Origin: Pseudoxanthomonas broegbernensis
Lineage (GTDB): Bacteria; Pseudomonadota; Gammaproteobacteria; Xanthomonadales; Xanthomonadaceae
Direction: 5' to 3'
DNA length: 64,000 nucleotides
Assembly: GCF_014202435.1 (NCBI RefSeq)
Contig: NZ_JACHGU010000003.1
Span: 248,001 to 312,000, forward strand
In this document: in pieces, positions 26,276 to 38,582 of the stretch
Layout: every line of letters begins with the position of its first letter
How positions within the stretch are numbered: the stretch's first letter is position 1
The notes under the pieces: generated by a model
The model's input: the letters and a program-made list of their open reading frames with translations, nothing else
What the model was told of the DNA's origin: nothing
Databases searched by the model: none
Made by a program: the position numbers and the translations under genes

Positions 26276-28867
26276 TCAGGCCGCCACGGTGTCCGCCACG
26301 TCCTTGTAGTCCTGGATCTGGTCGAAGTTCATGTAGCGGTAGATCTCCGCGCCCTTCTCGTTGATCACGCCGATGTCGGCCATGTACTCGGCCTTGGTCG
26401 GGATCCGGCCCAGGCGCGAGCAGATCGCCGCCAGTTCCGCCGAGCCCAGGTAGACGTTGGAATTGCGGCCCAGGCGGTTGGGGAAGTTGCGGGTCGAGGT
26501 GGAGAACACGGTCGCGCCCTCGCGCACCTGCGCCTGATTGCCCATGCACAGCGAGCAGCCGGGCATCTCCATGCGCGCGCCAGCGGTGCCGAAGGTGCCG
26601 TACACGCCTTCCTTGGTCAGTTCGCTGGCGTCCATCTTGGTCGGCGGGGCCACCCACAGGCGGGTGGGGATGTCGCGCTTGCCTTCCAGCAGCTTGGCCG
26701 CGGCGCGGAAGTGGCCGATGTTGGTCATGCACGAACCGATGAACACCTCGTCGATGGCGGCGCCGGCCACGTCGGACAGGGTCTTCACGTCGTCCGGGTC
26801 GTTCGGGCAGGCCACGATCGGCTCGTGCACGTCGGCCAGGTCGATCTCGATCACCGCCGCGTACTCGGCGTCGGCATCGGGCTCCAGCAACTGCGGATCG
26901 GCCAGCCACTCCTCCATCTTGCGGATGCGGCGGGCCAGCGAGCGCGCGTCCTGGTAGCCCTCGGCGATCATCCACTTCAACAGGGTGATGTTGCTGTTGA
27001 GGTATTCGACGATCGGCGCCTTGTCCAGGCGCACGGTGCAGCCGGCGGCCGAACGCTCGGCCGAGGCGTCGGACAGCTCGAACGCCTGCTCCACCTTCAG
27101 TTGCGGCAGGCCCTCGATCTCGAGGATGCGGCCGGAGAAAATATTCTTCTTGCCGGCCTTGGCCACGGTCAGCAGGCCCTGCTTGATCGCGTACAGCGGG
27201 ATCGCGTTGACCAGGTCGCGCAGGGTCACGCCGGGCTGCATCTGGCCCTTGAAGCGCACCAGTACGCTTTCGGGCATGTCCAGCGGCATCACCCCGGTGG
27301 CCGCGGCGAAGGCGACCAGGCCGCTGCCTGCCGGAAACGAGATGCCCACCGGGAAGCGGGTGTGGGAATCGCCGCCGGTGCCGACCGTGTCGGGCAGCAG
27401 CATGCGGTTGAGCCAACTGTGGATCACGCCGTCGCCCGGGCGCAGCGAGATGCCGCCGCGGGTGGAGATGAACTCCGGCAGGGTGTGGTGGGTCTTCACG
27501 TCCACCGGCTTCGGGTATGCGGCGGTGTGGCAGAACGACTGCATCACCAGGTCGGCCGAGAAGCCCAGGCAGGCCAGGTCCTTGAGCTCGTCGCGGGTCA
27601 TCGGGCCGGTGGTGTCCTGGGAACCGACCGAGGTCATCTTCGGCTCGCAGTAGGTGCCCGGGCGCATGCCCTGCCCTTCCGGCAGGCCGCAGGCGCGGCC
27701 GACCATCTTCTGCGCCAGCGAGAAGCCCTTGCCGGTATCGGCCGGCTGCACCGGCAGCCGGAACAAATCGGTGGCCGGCAGGCCCAGCGATTCGCGCGCC
27801 TTGGCCGTCAGCCCGCGGCCGACGATCAGCGGGATGCGGCCACCGGCGCGCACCTCGTCGAACAGCACCTCGCTCTTGACCTGGAACTGCGCGATCACCT
27901 CGCCATTCTTCAGCGCCCTGCCTTCGTACGGGCGCAGCTCGACGACGTCGCCGTGCTCCATCCTCGACACGTCCAGCTCGATCGGCAGCGCGCCGGCGTC
28001 CTCCATGGTGTTGTAGAAGATCGGGGCGATCTTGCCGCCCAGGCAGACGCCGCCGAAGCGCTTGTTCGGGATGAACGGGATGTCCTGCCCGGTCCACCAC
28101 AGCACGCTGTTGGTGGCCGACTTGCGCGAGGAACCGGTGCCGACCACGTCGCCGACGTAGGCGACCAGGTGGCCCTTGGCCTTGAGGTCGGCGATGGCCT
28201 GGATAGGGCCGCGCTTGCCGTCTTCCTCCGGCACGAACGGCGCGTCGCCGCGCTTGTTCTTCAGCATCGCGAGCGCGTGCAGCGGGATGTCCGGGCGGGT
28301 GGTCGCGTCCGGGGCCGGCGACAGGTCGTCGGTGTTGGTCTCGCCGGGCACCTTGAACACGGCGACGGTCAGGCTCTGCGGCACTTCCGGCTTGCTGGTG
28401 AACCATTCGGCCTCGGCCCAGCTCTTCAGCACGGCCTGGGCGTTGGCGTTGCCCGCCCTGGCCTTCTCTTCCACGTCATGGAAGGCGTCGAACACCAGCA
28501 GGGTGTTCTTGAGCCCGTCGGCGGCGATCGCGCCGACCTGCGCGTCGTCCAGCAGCTCGATCAGCGGCGAGACGTTGTAGCCGCCGAGCATGGTGCCCAG
28601 CAACTCGGTGGCGCGCGCGCGGTCGATCAGCGCGTTCCGCTCGCTGCCGAAGGCCAGCGCCGCCAGCCACGAGGCCTTGACCTTGGCCGCGTCGTCCACG
28701 CCCGCCGGGACGCGGTGGGCGATCAGCTCGACCAGGAACTGCGCCTCGCCGGCCGGCGGGTCCTTCAGCAGTTCGACGACCTCGGCGGTCTGCTGCGCGC
28801 TCAGCGGCAGCGGCGGGATCCCGAGCGCGGCGCGCTCTGCGGCGTGGTGGCGGTAGGCTTCCAGCAT
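26276..28867 (-). CDS. acnB: Aconitate hydratase B
   Basis: TCA-cycle enzyme converting citrate to isocitrate through a [4Fe-4S] cluster; the apo form can bind mRNA in other bacteria. Its 863 aa are normal for AcnB: the N-terminal HEAT-like domain ([12 protein letters not shown]), then the swivel domain, then the catalytic core. Cluster ligands are visible in [12 protein letters not shown] and [14 protein letters not shown] 28867 matches the conserved N-terminus. It is convergent with the autotransporter and preceded on its own strand by vapBC. A second aconitase, AcnA, is divergent 1 kb away. Confidence 0.97.
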   Translation of the reverse strand: MLEAYRHHAAERAALGIPPLPLSAQQTAEVVELLKDPPAGEAQFLVELIAHRVPAGVDDAAKVKASWLAALAFGSERNALIDRARATELLGTMLGGYNVSPLIELLDDAQVGAIAADGLKNTLLVFDAFHDVEEKARAGNANAQAVLKSWAEAEWFTSKPEVPQSLTVAVFKVPGETNTDDLSPAPDATTRPDIPLHALAMLKNKRGDAPFVPEEDGKRGPIQAIADLKAKGHLVAYVGDVVGTGSSRKSATNSVLWWTGQDIPFIPNKRFGGVCLGGKIAPIFYNTMEDAGALPIELDVSRMEHGDVVELRPYEGRALKNGEVIAQFQVKSEVLFDEVRAGGRIPLIVGRGLTAKARESLGLPATDLFRLPVQPADTGKGFSLAQKMVGRACGLPEGQGMRPGTYCEPKMTSVGSQDTTGPMTRDELKDLACLGFSADLVMQSFCHTAAYPKPVDVKTHHTLPEFISTRGGISLRPGDGVIHSWLNRMLLPDTVGTGGDSHTRFPVGISFPAGSGLVAFAAATGVMPLDMPESVLVRFKGQMQPGVTLRDLVNAIPLYAIKQGLLTVAKAGKKNIFSGRILEIEGLPQLKVEQAFELSDASAERSAAGCTVRLDKAPIVEYLNSNITLLKWMIAEGYQDARSLARRIRKMEEWLADPQLLEPDADAEYAAVIEIDLADVHEPIVACPNDPDDVKTLSDVAGAAIDEVFIGSCMTNIGHFRAAAKLLEGKRDIPTRLWVAPPTKMDASELTKEGVYGTFGTAGARMEMPGCSLCMGNQAQVREGATVFSTSTRNFPNRLGRNSNVYLGSAELAAICSRLGRIPTKAEYMADIGVINEKGAEIYRYMNFDQIQDYKDVADTVAA

Positions 28868-28915
28868 GGGGATGTTTCTCCGGGGGAGTTGCGTACGGGG
28901 ATCTGAAAAACGGGA

Positions 28916-29320
28916 TCAGGCCTTGGGAACGATCAGCTTCAGGCCCTTGAAGTAGTCGCGGAAGAACGCGTCGTCGCGGGTGATCATCGCGTTGCACTGG
29001 AGCATGGCGTGGGCGCCGACCAGGAAGTCGGCGACCACGCGCTCGCGGCGGCCGCCGCGGGTACGGAAACGCTTGTTCATGTGCCCGGCCCGCATCGCCG
29101 CCGCTTCGCCGAGCGGCTGGTAGCGGATGCCCAGCGGCGCCAGCAGGTCCATCAGGCTGACCGAGGTGTCGAGCATGGCCTGCACTTCGGCGACCACCGC
29201 CTCGCAGACGACCACGTCATCGTGCACCAGGGCCTCGCCCACGCAGGCCTCGGACGCCTCGGCGAATCTGTCGTCGCCGATCAGGATGTCGATGAGGACG
29301 GAGGAATCCAGCGCGATCAT
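28916..29320 (-). CDS. vapC: PIN-domain ribonuclease toxin (VapC type)
   Basis: A 134-aa PIN protein, probably a site-specific RNase that blocks translation when free of antitoxin. The expected acidic residues are present: D5 (MIALDSSVLID), E40/E45, D98 (VADFLVGAHA) and D116-D117 (ITRDD). Length is typical. It follows the AbrB-type antitoxin gene by 48 bp on the same strand, the standard VapBC order. Its stop is 48 bp before acnB, which shares the direction of transcription, so some read-through into acnB is conceivable. Confidence 0.88.
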   Translation of the reverse strand: MIALDSSVLIDILIGDDRFAEASEACVGEALVHDDVVVCEAVVAEVQAMLDTSVSLMDLLAPLGIRYQPLGEAAAMRAGHMNKRFRTRGGRRERVVADFLVGAHAMLQCNAMITRDDAFFRDYFKGLKLIVPKA

Positions 29321-29368
29321 CGCCCGGGCTTCCGCGACGGGGACGTGGCCCTGGCGGGACCCTTGCCA

Positions 29369-29617
29369 TCACGCATCGACCGGGTCCCCGGGCGCGCGGC
29401 CACGGATGGCGCGCATCGCCTCGTCGGTACGGGTCATGCCGTCGACCAGCCGGTACTTGCCACGCACCTCGCGCAGCGCCTTGCTGACGTCCTTGCGCAG
29501 GATGATGCGCCCGCCTTCCAGCTCGACCTTGAGCAGGGTGCCCTTGGTCAGGCCCAGCGCGTCGCGCACCGCCTTGGGCAGGGTGATCTGGCCGCGTTCG
29601 GCGACGGTGGCTTCCAT
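29369..29617 (-). CDS. vapB: AbrB/SpoVT-type antitoxin (VapB)
   Basis: An 82-aa protein with an N-terminal swapped-hairpin AbrB DNA-binding domain (VAERGQITLPKAVRDALGL at about 5-23, then GTLLKVELEGGRIILRK). An acidic/basic C-terminal tail probably occupies the toxin groove. The ATG at 29617 fits the conserved start of this family and has GAGAGG upstream; a longer in-frame start at 29680 would run through the operator. It should neutralise VapC and repress its own promoter through the inverted repeat at 29641-29663. Confidence 0.87.
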   Translation of the reverse strand: MEATVAERGQITLPKAVRDALGLTKGTLLKVELEGGRIILRKDVSKALREVRGKYRLVDGMTRTDEAMRAIRGRAPGDPVDA

Positions 29618-29640
29618 GGGGGGACCTCTCCGCAAGGGAC

Positions 29641-29663
29641 GGTATGCCATCATGATACATACC
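29641..29663. promoter_or_regulatory. Probable VapB(C) operator
   Basis: Perfect inverted repeat GGTATG-N11-CATACC, 24 bp upstream of the antitoxin ATG, with another GCATAC about 8 bp beyond it. This AT-rich pocket stands out in the high-GC background and is placed for autoregulation. It also lies in the intergenic region shared with divergent acnA. Confidence 0.55.
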
Positions 29664-29850
29664 ATTCCATGCATACTCAAACCTGCATGGCGATCCCGGG
29701 CGACAATGGTCTCCGTCCCGCCGCCGTCCGGCCCGCCGCGATCCAGGGCGCATCGCCGGCAAAGACGGCCCTGTCATCGAATGCGGTCGATAATGCCCTG
29801 AACCCTTCAGCCGCCCCGACCAGCGGCACCCTCAGCCACAGGAGCCCGCC

Positions 29851-32616
<2,766 letters not shown>

Positions 32617-32640
32617 GCGCCGGAACGGGCGGAAGACCCG

Positions 32641-32659
32641 CCCCGCGCAACACGCGGGG
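32641..32659 (+). terminator. acnA terminator hairpin (first copy)
   Basis: Stem CCCCGCG / CGCGGGG with loop CAACA, 25 bp after the acnA stop. No T-tract; duplicated at 32793-32811. Confidence 0.5.
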
Positions 32660-32667
32660 CGTTCGCC

Positions 32668-32700
32668 ACGACCGCGCGGCAGTGCCGCGCAAGCGGTCGT
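32668..32700. repeat. Strong hairpin between the duplicated segments
   Basis: Outer stem ACGACC/GGTCGT and inner stem GCGCGGCA/TGCCGCGC, with a 4-nt bulge (AAGC) between the two right arms. It sits in the 49-bp spacer between the two direct repeat copies and resembles a REP-type palindrome. Confidence 0.5.
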
Positions 32701-32710
32701 CGCTCACCCA

Positions 32711-32813
32711 CCACGGCGGCCTGCTGCAGTACGTGCTCCGCCAGCTCGCCGCAAGGAAGGCGGCATAGGCGCCGGAACGGGCGAAAGACCCGCCCCGCGC
32801 AACACGCGGGGCG
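32711..32813 (+). repeat. Direct repeat copy 2: orphan acnA 3' end plus terminator
   Basis: A non-coding second copy of the acnA C-terminal codons ([18 protein letters not shown] then TAG) and its hairpin (32793-32811). It has no start codon or upstream gene of its own. Arose most simply by a 152-bp tandem duplication. Confidence 0.9.
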
Positions 32814-32824
32814 GTTGGGCTTCC

Positions 32825-32850
32825 GTGGGAGCCCGCTTCAGTGGGCGGGC
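32825..32850. repeat. REP-like palindrome
   Basis: GTGGGAGCCCGCTTCAGTGGGCGGGC: a GTGGGAGC head followed by a GCCCGC...GCGGGC stem, the layout of REP elements of Pseudomonas and xanthomonads. Single copy here; related palindromes occur at 60765-60840. Confidence 0.4.
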
Positions 32851-32866
32851 GGCGCCCATCGCATAA

Positions 32867-33304
32867 CTAGCGAGGCTTCCACTGCGCGTAGTACAGCCGC
32901 CACTGCCCGCCCTCGTCGCGCCAACCGCTGGTGATCTCCCAGGCACCGGCACGCTCCGGCAGGAAGCGCCCGCTGCCGCCGGTGGACATCGCGCTGAAGC
33001 GAACCGTGGCGCGGTCTCCCTGGAGCTGCACGTCGGCCGGTCCCAGGGTCAGCCCGATGCTGGCGTTGGCCAGCACCTGCATGCGCACGACCTGCTGCAA
33101 CGCAGCACGATCCATGCCGCCATTGCCGCTGAAATCCTCGGCCACGCCATCCATGAACGCGGCAGCGCCGCGCCCCTCCAGCGCCGCCTGCATCTGCGAT
33201 ATCCGCTCGCGCAGCCGCTGCTCCGGCGGCGTCCGCGAGCAGGCCGCCGCCAGCAGTGCCACCGCCGTCGCAAGGGCCACGCGCCCTATCCATCGCCGTG
33301 CCAT
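32867..33304 (-). CDS. Putative lipoprotein, NTF2-like
   Basis: A 145-aa protein with a basic N-terminus, a hydrophobic stretch and a likely lipidation cysteine (C22 in LLAAACS; the -3 position is Ala, so the lipobox is weak). The mature part reads as an NTF2/SnoaL-like small alpha+beta domain (RERISQMQAALEGR, then FMDGVAEDFSGNGG and a C-terminal WRLYYAQWKPR). Domains of this shape bind small ligands or partner proteins; no catalytic residues can be assigned. ATG 33304 has GGGAGGG upstream. It is divergent from rpfB and convergent with acnA. Confidence 0.72.
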   Translation of the reverse strand: MARRWIGRVALATAVALLAAACSRTPPEQRLRERISQMQAALEGRGAAAFMDGVAEDFSGNGGMDRAALQQVVRMQVLANASIGLTLGPADVQLQGDRATVRFSAMSTGGSGRFLPERAGAWEITSGWRDEGGQWRLYYAQWKPR

Positions 33305-33423
33305 GCATCCCTCCCTATCCGCTTCGCGTTTTCCATCCGTAACGGTATGCTCGCATCGACACCGCCGCGACGCGAGCCGGCCGGCGGCACAGAACACGAC
33401 ACCATCCCGGAGGGAGACGCTAG

Positions 33424-35133
33424 ATGAGTACGGATCGTCCCTGGCTGCAGAGCTATCCGCAAGGCGTTCCCTCCACGGTCGACCCCGACGAGTACCGCTC
33501 GGTCGCGGCGGTGTTCGCCGCCTCGGCCTCCCGCTACGCGCAGCGCCCGGCCTACCGCAATTTCGGCAAGACCCTCACCTACGCGCAGGTCGACGCGCTC
33601 AGCATCCAGTTCGCCGCCTACCTGCTGGGCGAGCTGGGCCTGAAGAAGGGCGACCGGGTGGCGCTGATGATGCCCAACTGCCTGCAGTACCCGATCGCCA
33701 CCTTCGGCATCCTGCGCGCGGGCCTGACCGTGGTGAACGTCAACCCGCTCTACACCGCGCGCGAGCTCAAGCACCAGTTGGTCGATTCCGGCGCCGCGGC
33801 GATCGTGGTGGTCGACAACTTCGGCCATACCGTGCAGGAAGTGCTGGCGCAGACGCCGCTCAAGCAGGTGATCGCCACCGGCCTGGGCGACATGCTCGGC
33901 TTCCCCAAGGGCGCCCTCGTCAACTTCGTGCTCAAGTACGTGAAGAAGATGGTGCCCGACTACGACATCCCCGGCGCCGTGCGCTTTGGCGACGCGCTGG
34001 CGGCCGGCAAGCGGCACACGCTGCCGCAGGTGGACATCGACCCGGGCGACATCGCCTTCCTGCAGTACACCGGCGGCACCACCGGCGTGGCCAAGGGCGC
34101 CATGCTCACCCACCGCAACCTGGTGGCAAACATGCAGCAATCCTCGGCCTGGCTGGGGACCAACGACCTCAAGCGCGGCGAGGAGGTCATCATCACCGCG
34201 CTGCCGCTGTACCACATCTTCGCACTGACGGCCAACGGCCTGGTCTTCATGGAACTGGGCGGGCTCAACCACCTGGTCACCAATCCGCGCGACATGCCCG
34301 GCTTCGTCAAGGAGCTCAAGGGCACGCGCTTCACCGCCATCACCGGCGTCAACACCCTGTTCAACGGCCTGCTCAACACGCCCGGCTTCGACCAGGTGGA
34401 TTTCTCCGCGCTCAAGATCACCCTCGGCGGCGGCATGGCCGTGCAGCGCGCGGTGGCCGAGCGCTGGAAGCAGGTCACCGGCGTCACCCTGATCGAGGCC
34501 TACGGGCTGACCGAGACCTCGCCGGCGGTATGCATCAACCCGCTGGACCTGAAGGAGTTCAACGGTTCCATCGGCCTGCCCATTCCTTCCACCGACGTGT
34601 GCGTCAAGGACGACGACGGCCAGGTGCTGGCCGGCGGTGAGATCGGCGAGCTGTGCGTGAAGGGCCCGCAGGTAATGAAGGGCTACTGGCAGCGCCCGGA
34701 GGAGACGGCCAAGGTGGTCGACGCCGACGGCTGGCTGCACACCGGCGACATGGCCCGGATCGACGAGCAGGGCTTCGTCTACATCGTCGACCGCAAGAAG
34801 GACATGATCCTGGTCTCCGGCTTCAACGTGTACCCCAACGAGGTGGAGGACGTGGTCTCGGCGATGCCGGGCGTGCTGGAAGTGGCGGCGGTCGGCGTCC
34901 CGGACGAGCACTCGGGCGAGGCGGTCAAGCTGTTCGTGGTGCGCAAGGACCCCTCGCTGACGGCCGAGCAGGTCAAGGCCTATTGCCGCCAGGCGCTGAC
35001 CGGCTACAAGCAGCCGCGCCACATCGAGTTCCGCAACGAGCTGCCCAAGAGCAACGTAGGCAAGATCCTGCGCAAGGAGCTGCGCGACGCACCGGCCGCC
35101 GCGCAGCCCGCATCCGGCACGACGGCCCACTGA
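33424..35133 (+). CDS. rpfB: RpfB, long-chain fatty acyl-CoA ligase of the DSF locus
   Basis: A 569-aa AMP-forming acyl-CoA synthetase (FadD family). The AMP-binding motif [16 protein letters not shown] is near residue 220, with YGLTETSP, the hinge GWLHTGDMA and [16 protein letters not shown], and a catalytic C-terminal lysine in SNVGKILRK. In Xanthomonas RpfB turns over DSF-family signals and activates fatty acids. Identity as RpfB, rather than a generic FadD, rests on its place directly upstream of rpfF on the same strand with acnA before it. The start has GGAGGGAG upstream. Confidence 0.9.
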   Translation: MSTDRPWLQSYPQGVPSTVDPDEYRSVAAVFAASASRYAQRPAYRNFGKTLTYAQVDALSIQFAAYLLGELGLKKGDRVALMMPNCLQYPIATFGILRAGLTVVNVNPLYTARELKHQLVDSGAAAIVVVDNFGHTVQEVLAQTPLKQVIATGLGDMLGFPKGALVNFVLKYVKKMVPDYDIPGAVRFGDALAAGKRHTLPQVDIDPGDIAFLQYTGGTTGVAKGAMLTHRNLVANMQQSSAWLGTNDLKRGEEVIITALPLYHIFALTANGLVFMELGGLNHLVTNPRDMPGFVKELKGTRFTAITGVNTLFNGLLNTPGFDQVDFSALKITLGGGMAVQRAVAERWKQVTGVTLIEAYGLTETSPAVCINPLDLKEFNGSIGLPIPSTDVCVKDDDGQVLAGGEIGELCVKGPQVMKGYWQRPEETAKVVDADGWLHTGDMARIDEQGFVYIVDRKKDMILVSGFNVYPNEVEDVVSAMPGVLEVAAVGVPDEHSGEAVKLFVVRKDPSLTAEQVKAYCRQALTGYKQPRHIEFRNELPKSNVGKILRKELRDAPAAAQPASGTTAH

Positions 35134-35336
35134 GAGCCGGCCGCCGCCGGCACGCGCCCGACGGCGCCTGCCGGAATGCGCGGCGCCGATCCGGCCGGCC
35201 CCCTTCCTCGGCTCCGCCGCGGCCCATGGCGGCGGCGCGGGAGAGCGTTCGCACGCTTCGCCGGGTGTAGCATGGCCGCGCAATGCCCAGCCCGCTGCAC
35301 CTCACCGGCGGGTTCACGCCCCTCGGAGAAGACGCC

Positions 35337-36203
35337 ATGAGCATTCTGGAAAAGCTGCAGCACAGCGACCGGTTTCCCACCATCCGCGTCCGCGAGCCAT
35401 CGGAAGGCAGCGCCCACTGGCTATACATGCATGCCGATGCAGGTCCCGGCGTGCGCCCTTGCTGCCGCTTCGAGATGCTTGAGGACATGTGGCGCTACAT
35501 GCGCTCGATCACCGCACAGCCGCAACGCGCGGCCGGCCGATTGCGCCACTTCGTCCTGGCCTCGGCCGCCACGGCCTACAACCTGGGCGGCGACCTGGAC
35601 CTGTTCATGCGCCTGATCGGCGCCGGCGACCGCGAGCGGCTGCTGGCCTATGCGCGCCACTGCGTGGAGGGCGTGCACCACCTGCATACCGGCTTCGGCG
35701 GCGACATGCACACCGTGGCCCTGGTCCAGGGCGACGCGCTCGGCGGCGGCCTGGAAATGGCGCTGGCCTGCCACACCATCGTCGCCGAGGAGGGCGTGGG
35801 CATGGGCCTGCCCGAGGTGCTGTTCGGCCTGTTCCCGGGAATGGGCGCCTATTCGTTCCTGTGCAGGCGGGTGTCCCCGCGCCAGGCGGAGCGGATGATC
35901 CTCGGCGGCGAGATCTACGACAGCCAGGAGATGTACCGGCTGGGCATCGTGGACGTGCTGGTGCCCAAGGGCCGGGGCGAGAGCGCCGTGCTGGAGCTGA
36001 TCCGCCGGCAGCAGCGCGCGCCGCACGCGTACCGGGCGATGAACGCGGTCCGGGCCATCGGCCAGCCGGTGGCCCTGGACGAGCTGATGCGCATCACCGA
36101 GGTCTGGGTGGATACCGCGCTGGCGCTGGACGAGAAGTCGTTGCGGACGATGGAGCGGATCGTGCGTGCGCAGACCCGCAGGACCGGTGCGGAGGCCGGC
36201 TGA
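35337..36203 (+). CDS. rpfF: RpfF, DSF (cis-11-methyl-2-dodecenoic acid) synthase
   Basis: A 288-aa crotonase-fold enzyme with the dual thioesterase/dehydratase activity that makes the diffusible signal factor from 3-hydroxyacyl-ACP. The two catalytic glutamates described for Xanthomonas RpfF (E141, E161) correspond here to E140 (GGGLEMALACH) and E160 (GLPEVLFGLFPGMGA). Length is one residue shorter than the 289-aa reference. ATG 35337 (MSILEKLQ) is supported by GGAGA just upstream; an in-frame start 18 codons earlier is unlikely. The 203 bp after rpfB leave room for a separate promoter. It converges with rpfC, as in Xanthomonas. Confidence 0.93.
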   Translation: MSILEKLQHSDRFPTIRVREPSEGSAHWLYMHADAGPGVRPCCRFEMLEDMWRYMRSITAQPQRAAGRLRHFVLASAATAYNLGGDLDLFMRLIGAGDRERLLAYARHCVEGVHHLHTGFGGDMHTVALVQGDALGGGLEMALACHTIVAEEGVGMGLPEVLFGLFPGMGAYSFLCRRVSPRQAERMILGGEIYDSQEMYRLGIVDVLVPKGRGESAVLELIRRQQRAPHAYRAMNAVRAIGQPVALDELMRITEVWVDTALALDEKSLRTMERIVRAQTRRTGAEAG

Positions 36204-36392
36204 CCGGTCCTTCCCCCCGGGGTGGGACACTTCCCGCCGCCGATATCCGCGGCGGCGGATATCCACGTATCGGCGCCCTGGCGCCGGCAAGACCGGAGGC
36301 CGCGATGGCCGGAGGTGGCCATCGCGGCGCTGCGTTCGTCGCCGGCCGAAGCCGCTCCTGCGGTTCCAGCCACGCCTGCGCGTGCCGCCCGG

Positions 36393-38582
36393 TCAGCTCT
36401 CGCCGCCGTCGCGCGCGTCCGTGCCCTGGCCGCGCAGGCGCACGGCCAGGATCTCGCGGCCCTGGGCGAGGCCGGCGTCCAGCGCTTCCACCTGCGAGCG
36501 CCATTCGTCGCGCATCTGCCAGTCGGCCAGGCGCATGATCCGGCCGCCTCGCTCGGCCAGGCCAACCAGCCCCATGTTCGCCGCCACGCCCTTGATCGCA
36601 TGCGCGTGCTCGCGCAGCCGCTCCCAGTCGGAGGCATCGCCGGCCTGGCGCATCGCGCCGATGCATTCGGCGGCGTCGGCCAGGCAGTGGCCGACGAACT
36701 CGCGCTCGAACTCGGCGCCCAGGCCCAGCGCGGCCAGTTCGTCCAGCACCGAGGGGTCCAGCGGGCCGGCATCGGCACCGGGCCGACGTTCCCGTGCGGG
36801 TGCGGGCGCCGCGTCGGTACTGCGGCGCTGGCGCTGGGTCGCGATGTCGGCCAGCACCTCCAGCAGGCGCGCCGCCGCCACCGGCTTGGCCAGGAAAGCG
36901 TAGGCGCCGGCCTGTTCGCAGCGCTGGATCGACTCGGGGGTGACATCGGCGCTGAGCATCACCACGGGCGTGCGCGTACCGGCGCCGGACTGCATCGCCC
37001 GCAGTTGCCGCAACAGGTCCAGCCCGCTGACGCCGGGCATGTGCAGGTCCACGATCACCGCGTCGTAGTCGGCCACGGCCAGCAGGTCCAGCGCCCGCTC
37101 GCCGCCATCGACGCTGGTGACCCGGTGCCCGGCCTTCTGCAGCAGCCGCTGCAGGACGGCACGGTTGGCCTCGTAATCGTCCGCCACCAGCAGCCGCATG
37201 GCGCGCACCCGGGCGCGATGGCGCAGGAACGGATCGGCGAAGGCGATGACGTTGTCGCCCTCGGCCGCCACCCCGTCCGCTTCCCTCGCGTCGAAGGCGG
37301 GCACGGATACGGGCGGTGCCGGGATGTCGAAGGGCACCTCGATCCAGAACCGGCTGCCCCGCTCTTCGGGGCTCTCGAAGCCGATCCGCCCGCCCATCGC
37401 CTCGGTCAGCCCGCGGGCGATGGTGGTGCCCAGGCCGGAACCGCCGTAACGCCGCGCCAGGCCGGCATCGGCCTGCTCGAAGGCCTCGAACAGGCGCCCG
37501 CGCATCTCCACGGGCACGCCGATGCCGGTATCGGTGATGGCGAAGCGCAGGCAGGCGCGGCCGTCCTCGGCCGGCGCGGGCGTGGGCGCCACGTCCACCC
37601 GCACCCGTCCCTGGTCGGTGAACTTGACCGCGTTGCCGACCAGGTTGAGCAGTACCTGCCGCAGGTGCCCGGCGTCGCCGCGCAGCAGTTCGGGCACCTG
37701 CTCGTCGATCACCACCAGGTAGTCCAGGTTCTTGGCCTTGGCTTGCGGCTGCAGGATCAGGCCGATGCCGGCGACCAGCGCGCGCGGGGAGAAATCCTCC
37801 GGGTAGAGCTTGATCTTGCCCGCCTCGATGGCCGAGATGTCCAGCACGTCCTCCACCAGCGCCAGCAGGCTGCGGGTGGAAGCCTGGATGGTGCGCACGC
37901 ACTCGCGCTGCTCCTCGTCCAGGCGGGTGGTGCCCAGCAGCTCGGACATGCCCGCCAGGCCGTTGAGCGGGGTGCGGAACTCGTGGCTCATGTTCGCCAG
38001 GAAGCGGCTCTTGGCCTCGCTGGCGCGATGCGCCTCATCGGTGGCGCGGGTCAGCCGCCGCAACAGGCTGGACAGGTACAGCGGTATCGCCGCCAGCCCG
38101 GCCAGCAGGCCGATGCCCAGCACGCCGGTGCGCGCCCAGTAGTCGTTGAGCACCAGCACCGCGCCGAAGCTGGCCAGGGCCATCGCCACGGCCAGCAGCA
38201 GGTAGCGGTTGCCGTAGCGCAGGCCGTTGCCGACCGTCACCCACATCACCACCACGTAGACCCAGGCCAGCGGCTCGCCCATGCGGATCATGCCGGCGGC
38301 CATCAGCCCGTAGTCGGCGAGCATGCCGGCGATGCGGCGCGCGTCCGAGCGGCCCGGGTCGGCCAGCAACGCAACGAACAGCCCCAGGCCCAGCACCAGC
38401 CCGCCGAGCACGATCGCCAGCACGTCGCGGTACTGCTCCGGCGCCAGCCCGCCGCGCGAGGACGGCAGCAGCACGTAGGCCAGGATCAGCACGATCAGTG
38501 CGATCCGCACCAGCGCCTGGCCATGCTCGCTGTCCCCGCGTTGCGAGAGCCGCTCCCTCAGCCAGGCGATGGCGTCACGCAT
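36393..38582 (-). CDS. rpfC: RpfC, DSF-sensing hybrid histidine kinase
   Basis: A 729-aa inner-membrane sensor. Five hydrophobic segments fall within about 24-175. HisKA follows with H200 ([10 protein letters not shown]), then HATPase_c with DTGIGV and GGSGLG, a receiver domain with D512 (VDLHMPG) and a C-terminal HPt domain with H661 (HAIKG). This is the RpfC order. It senses DSF, phosphorelays to RpfG, and in Xanthomonas also binds RpfF to restrain DSF synthesis. The rpfG stop overlaps its start by 8 bp, so the two are translationally coupled. No rpfH lies between them. Confidence 0.94.
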   Translation of the reverse strand: MRDAIAWLRERLSQRGDSEHGQALVRIALIVLILAYVLLPSSRGGLAPEQYRDVLAIVLGGLVLGLGLFVALLADPGRSDARRIAGMLADYGLMAAGMIRMGEPLAWVYVVVMWVTVGNGLRYGNRYLLLAVAMALASFGAVLVLNDYWARTGVLGIGLLAGLAAIPLYLSSLLRRLTRATDEAHRASEAKSRFLANMSHEFRTPLNGLAGMSELLGTTRLDEEQRECVRTIQASTRSLLALVEDVLDISAIEAGKIKLYPEDFSPRALVAGIGLILQPQAKAKNLDYLVVIDEQVPELLRGDAGHLRQVLLNLVGNAVKFTDQGRVRVDVAPTPAPAEDGRACLRFAITDTGIGVPVEMRGRLFEAFEQADAGLARRYGGSGLGTTIARGLTEAMGGRIGFESPEERGSRFWIEVPFDIPAPPVSVPAFDAREADGVAAEGDNVIAFADPFLRHRARVRAMRLLVADDYEANRAVLQRLLQKAGHRVTSVDGGERALDLLAVADYDAVIVDLHMPGVSGLDLLRQLRAMQSGAGTRTPVVMLSADVTPESIQRCEQAGAYAFLAKPVAAARLLEVLADIATQRQRRSTDAAPAPARERRPGADAGPLDPSVLDELAALGLGAEFEREFVGHCLADAAECIGAMRQAGDASDWERLREHAHAIKGVAANMGLVGLAERGGRIMRLADWQMRDEWRSQVEALDAGLAQGREILAVRLRGQGTDARDGGES

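Noticed and set aside
32700-32768. Second C-terminal acnA-like coding stretch
   Set aside because: Not a separate gene: no start codon and only 18 codons; it is part of the direct duplication.
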